Shown here piece by piece: positions 5,582 through 6,945 of a stretch of DNA of 6,945 bases. The translations under genes and the position numbers were made by a program. The stretch comes from Deltaproteobacteria bacterium (GTDB lineage: Bacteria; Desulfobacterota; Desulfobacteria; Desulfobacterales; Desulfobacteraceae). Location of the stretch: contig QMMT01000110.1 in the NCBI GenBank assembly GCA_003647385.1, forward strand, positions 1 through 6,945, read 5' to 3'. The notes below the pieces were generated by a model, which was not told the DNA's origin, did not search any database, and was given only the letters and a program-made list of their open reading frames with translations. How positions within the stretch are numbered: the stretch's first letter is position 1; each line of letters starts with the position of its first letter.

Positions 5582-6945
5582 ATGGCTGAATCAAAGCACT
5601 CAAAACAAGAACAGTCCAGAAAAAAAAAAGAAGGGCTCTTGGTCCTCGTTATCCTGATTACAGTTGGAATTCTGACATTTGCTGAAACCCGGATCACCGA
5701 TTTTGGCAGTGATTTTTCCTTATCCAGTACTGTATTAATGTTTATCCTGATCAACACGAATTTATTGTTGTTGCTGGCGCTGATTTTACTGGTCTTTAGA
5801 AATCTTGCAAAGCTCTACTACGAAAAAAAGAATAATATTTTAGGATCTAAACTCAAAACCCGCTTGATTGCTGCATTTATTGTCCTTGCTCTTTTACCGA
5901 CCACGGTTCTTTTCTTTTTTTCCATTCAGTTTATTTCCACAAGTATTGCCTTCTGGTTTAATACACCGGTTGAACAGACCCTTGACAGCTCATTAGTTGT
6001 TGGCCAAAAGCTCTATGAATATATTGAAGAAAAAAATGAATTTTTTGCCAAAAGGGCTGCGTTTCAAATAGACTCCCGAAAGCTTTTGGACAAAAAAAAC
6101 GAAAAAAAACTGACCCGATATTCCCAAGTCATACAACGCGCCTTTAACCGGCATGCTGTTGAAATTTACACGCCTGATGCCAAGCGTGTCAGTCTGTCTT
6201 TGGCCAATGAGCTTGAAAGTCTTCATTTCGGCCTTCTGACCAGTGATGACTTAACGGATATCCCGGTTGGAGAATTCAGCCATACGATTTCACAGAATAT
6301 CAAAGAAGGAGAAGGAGAAGGAGAATTATTAAGAACCATTGCAGCCATACCTTTTGGAATAGACCCTAAAAAAGCTCGGGCATTCGTTGTTATTACTACC
6401 CTGGTATCCCCGGAGTTGTCACAGAGTTTACAGGCTATTTTAAAAGGCGTGAAAGAATATCATCAGCTCAAGCTTGCTAAAAAGCCAGCCCAGATATCCT
6501 ATTATATTGCACTTTCAATTGTTGCCCTGCTGGTTGTTTTCTGTGCGATCTGGTTTGGGTTTCAACTGGCAAAATCTATTACGATCCCCATTATGAAATT
6601 TGCCGAAGGAACTAAACGGGTCACAGATGGAGATTTAAATTATCAAATTGATTTTGAAACAGATGACGAAATCGGAACCCTCATAAAATCCTTTAATTTA
6701 ATGACCAAACAACTTGCCACCGGCCGAGAACAGATTGCACTTTCCGGAGAAATGTTGAAACGACAAAATGCCGAACTTGAAGAAAGCCGCCAATACATAG
6801 AAATTGTATTAAAAAATATTTCTGCAGGTGTGATCTCTATTGATAATAGAGGAACCATTAAAACCATTAACAAGGCTGCCGAATCCATGCTGGATATTAA
6901 CAGCCGTGATATTTTAAACAAAAATTTTAAAGTTGTGCTGAAAAA
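5582..6945 (+). CDS. NtrY-like membrane sensor histidine kinase (N-terminal part; runs off the right edge)
   Basis: The 454 visible residues have the layout of NtrY-type kinases of NtrYX two-component systems, which link nitrogen, redox or envelope signals to a sigma54-type regulator. Membrane helices are predicted at about 17-34, 51-72, 94-116 and 307-329. The 190-residue stretch between helices 3 and 4 is the extracytoplasmic sensor domain. A HAMP linker follows (about 328-380; IPIMKFAEG and DDEIGTLIKSFNLMT are typical), then a charged coil (381-403) and the start of a PAS domain (from about 404; KNISAGVISIDNRGTIKTIN). The phosphoacceptor-histidine and ATPase domains lie beyond the window, so activity cannot be judged. 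The ATG at 5582 is the first plausible start after an in-frame stop at 5558-5560 and has no clear Shine-Dalgarno. An EG repeat occurs at residues 242-248. The gap from the DUF4390 gene is 38 bases, suggesting co-transcription; an NtrX-like regulator would be expected downstream. Confidence 0.88.
   Translation, partial: MAESKHSKQEQSRKKKEGLLVLVILITVGILTFAETRITDFGSDFSLSSTVLMFILINTNLLLLLALILLVFRNLAKLYYEKKNNILGSKLKTRLIAAFIVLALLPTTVLFFFSIQFISTSIAFWFNTPVEQTLDSSLVVGQKLYEYIEEKNEFFAKRAAFQIDSRKLLDKKNEKKLTRYSQVIQRAFNRHAVEIYTPDAKRVSLSLANELESLHFGLLTSDDLTDIPVGEFSHTISQNIKEGEGEGELLRTIAAIPFGIDPKKARAFVVITTLVSPELSQSLQAILKGVKEYHQLKLAKKPAQISYYIALSIVALLVVFCAIWFGFQLAKSITIPIMKFAEGTKRVTDGDLNYQIDFETDDEIGTLIKSFNLMTKQLATGREQIALSGEMLKRQNAELEESRQYIEIVLKNISAGVISIDNRGTIKTINKAAESMLDINSRDILNKNFKVVLK
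6305..6325 (+). repeat. Tandem hexanucleotide repeat (GAAGGA, 3.5 copies) inside the kinase gene
   Basis: Three perfect GAAGGA units plus GAA encode EGEGEGE (residues 242-248) in the predicted extracytoplasmic sensor domain. Because the unit is six bases, gain or loss of copies would keep the frame and only lengthen or shorten a flexible acidic loop. The units also resemble Shine-Dalgarno sequences. Confidence 0.85.

Noticed and set aside
5993..6226. 77-residue minus-strand open frame inside the kinase gene
   Set aside because: It is antisense to the kinase sensor domain, and the plus-strand frame continues without interruption through HAMP and PAS. No independent support.
6643..6921. 92-residue minus-strand open frame inside the kinase gene
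   Set aside because: It is opposite the HAMP and PAS coding sequence, whose reading frame is clearly the real one.
1..6945. CRISPR array, insertion sequence, integrase, phage or toxin-antitoxin module
   Set aside because: I found no regularly spaced repeats, terminal inverted repeats with a transposase, tRNA attachment site or matching protein families. Composition and gene content look like core chromosome throughout.

Overview
The window looks like ordinary core chromosome from a strictly anaerobic, Gram-negative bacterium of the Desulfobacterota, most like the Desulfobacteraceae (Desulfobacter/Desulfobacula type). That placement is inference. It rests on an indolepyruvate:ferredoxin oxidoreductase (a peptide-fermenter or anaerobe enzyme), lipid A synthesis (LpxC, so an outer membrane is present), moderate-to-low G+C with A/T-rich spacers, and an NtrY-type kinase preceded by a DUF4390 protein. 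I see no transposase, integrase, phage gene, CRISPR array, tRNA or rRNA.

Layout. The left 3.86 kb is read entirely on the minus strand. In transcription order it holds comM/yifB (Mg-chelatase-like AAA+ ATPase, TTG start, 3863-2328), hslO (Hsp33 redox chaperone, 2278-1358), a 269-base spacer with promoter-like sequences, a 98-residue His/Cys-rich hypothetical gene (1088-792), and the 5' part of iorA (757 to beyond base 1). The right half is read on the plus strand: lpxC (4063-4932), a secreted DUF4390 protein (4950-5543) and the N-terminal 454 residues of an NtrY-like membrane histidine kinase (5582 to beyond 6945). comM and lpxC are divergent and share a 199-base A/T-rich control region (3864-4062). 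It contains a good sigma70-like promoter toward lpxC and a cluster of three ACTATT half-sites in front of comM.

How the genes may work together. comM-hslO is a likely two-gene transcript linking DNA-uptake/branch-migration helicase function with an oxidative-stress chaperone; the functional link is weak. The small gene and iorA are 34 bases apart, both with good Shine-Dalgarno sites, and are probably co-transcribed; iorB would be expected beyond base 1. lpxC, the DUF4390 gene and the kinase are separated by 17 and 38 bases and probably form one transcript, with a response regulator (NtrX type) expected downstream. This would put the committed step of lipid A synthesis in the same transcript as a membrane sensor.

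The points most worth a second look are the metal-ligand-rich small protein next to iorA, the ACTATT operator-like cluster, the lpxC/kinase linkage with poor Shine-Dalgarno sites, and an in-frame GAAGGA repeat in the kinase sensor domain. I do not see convincing evidence for a wholly new system.
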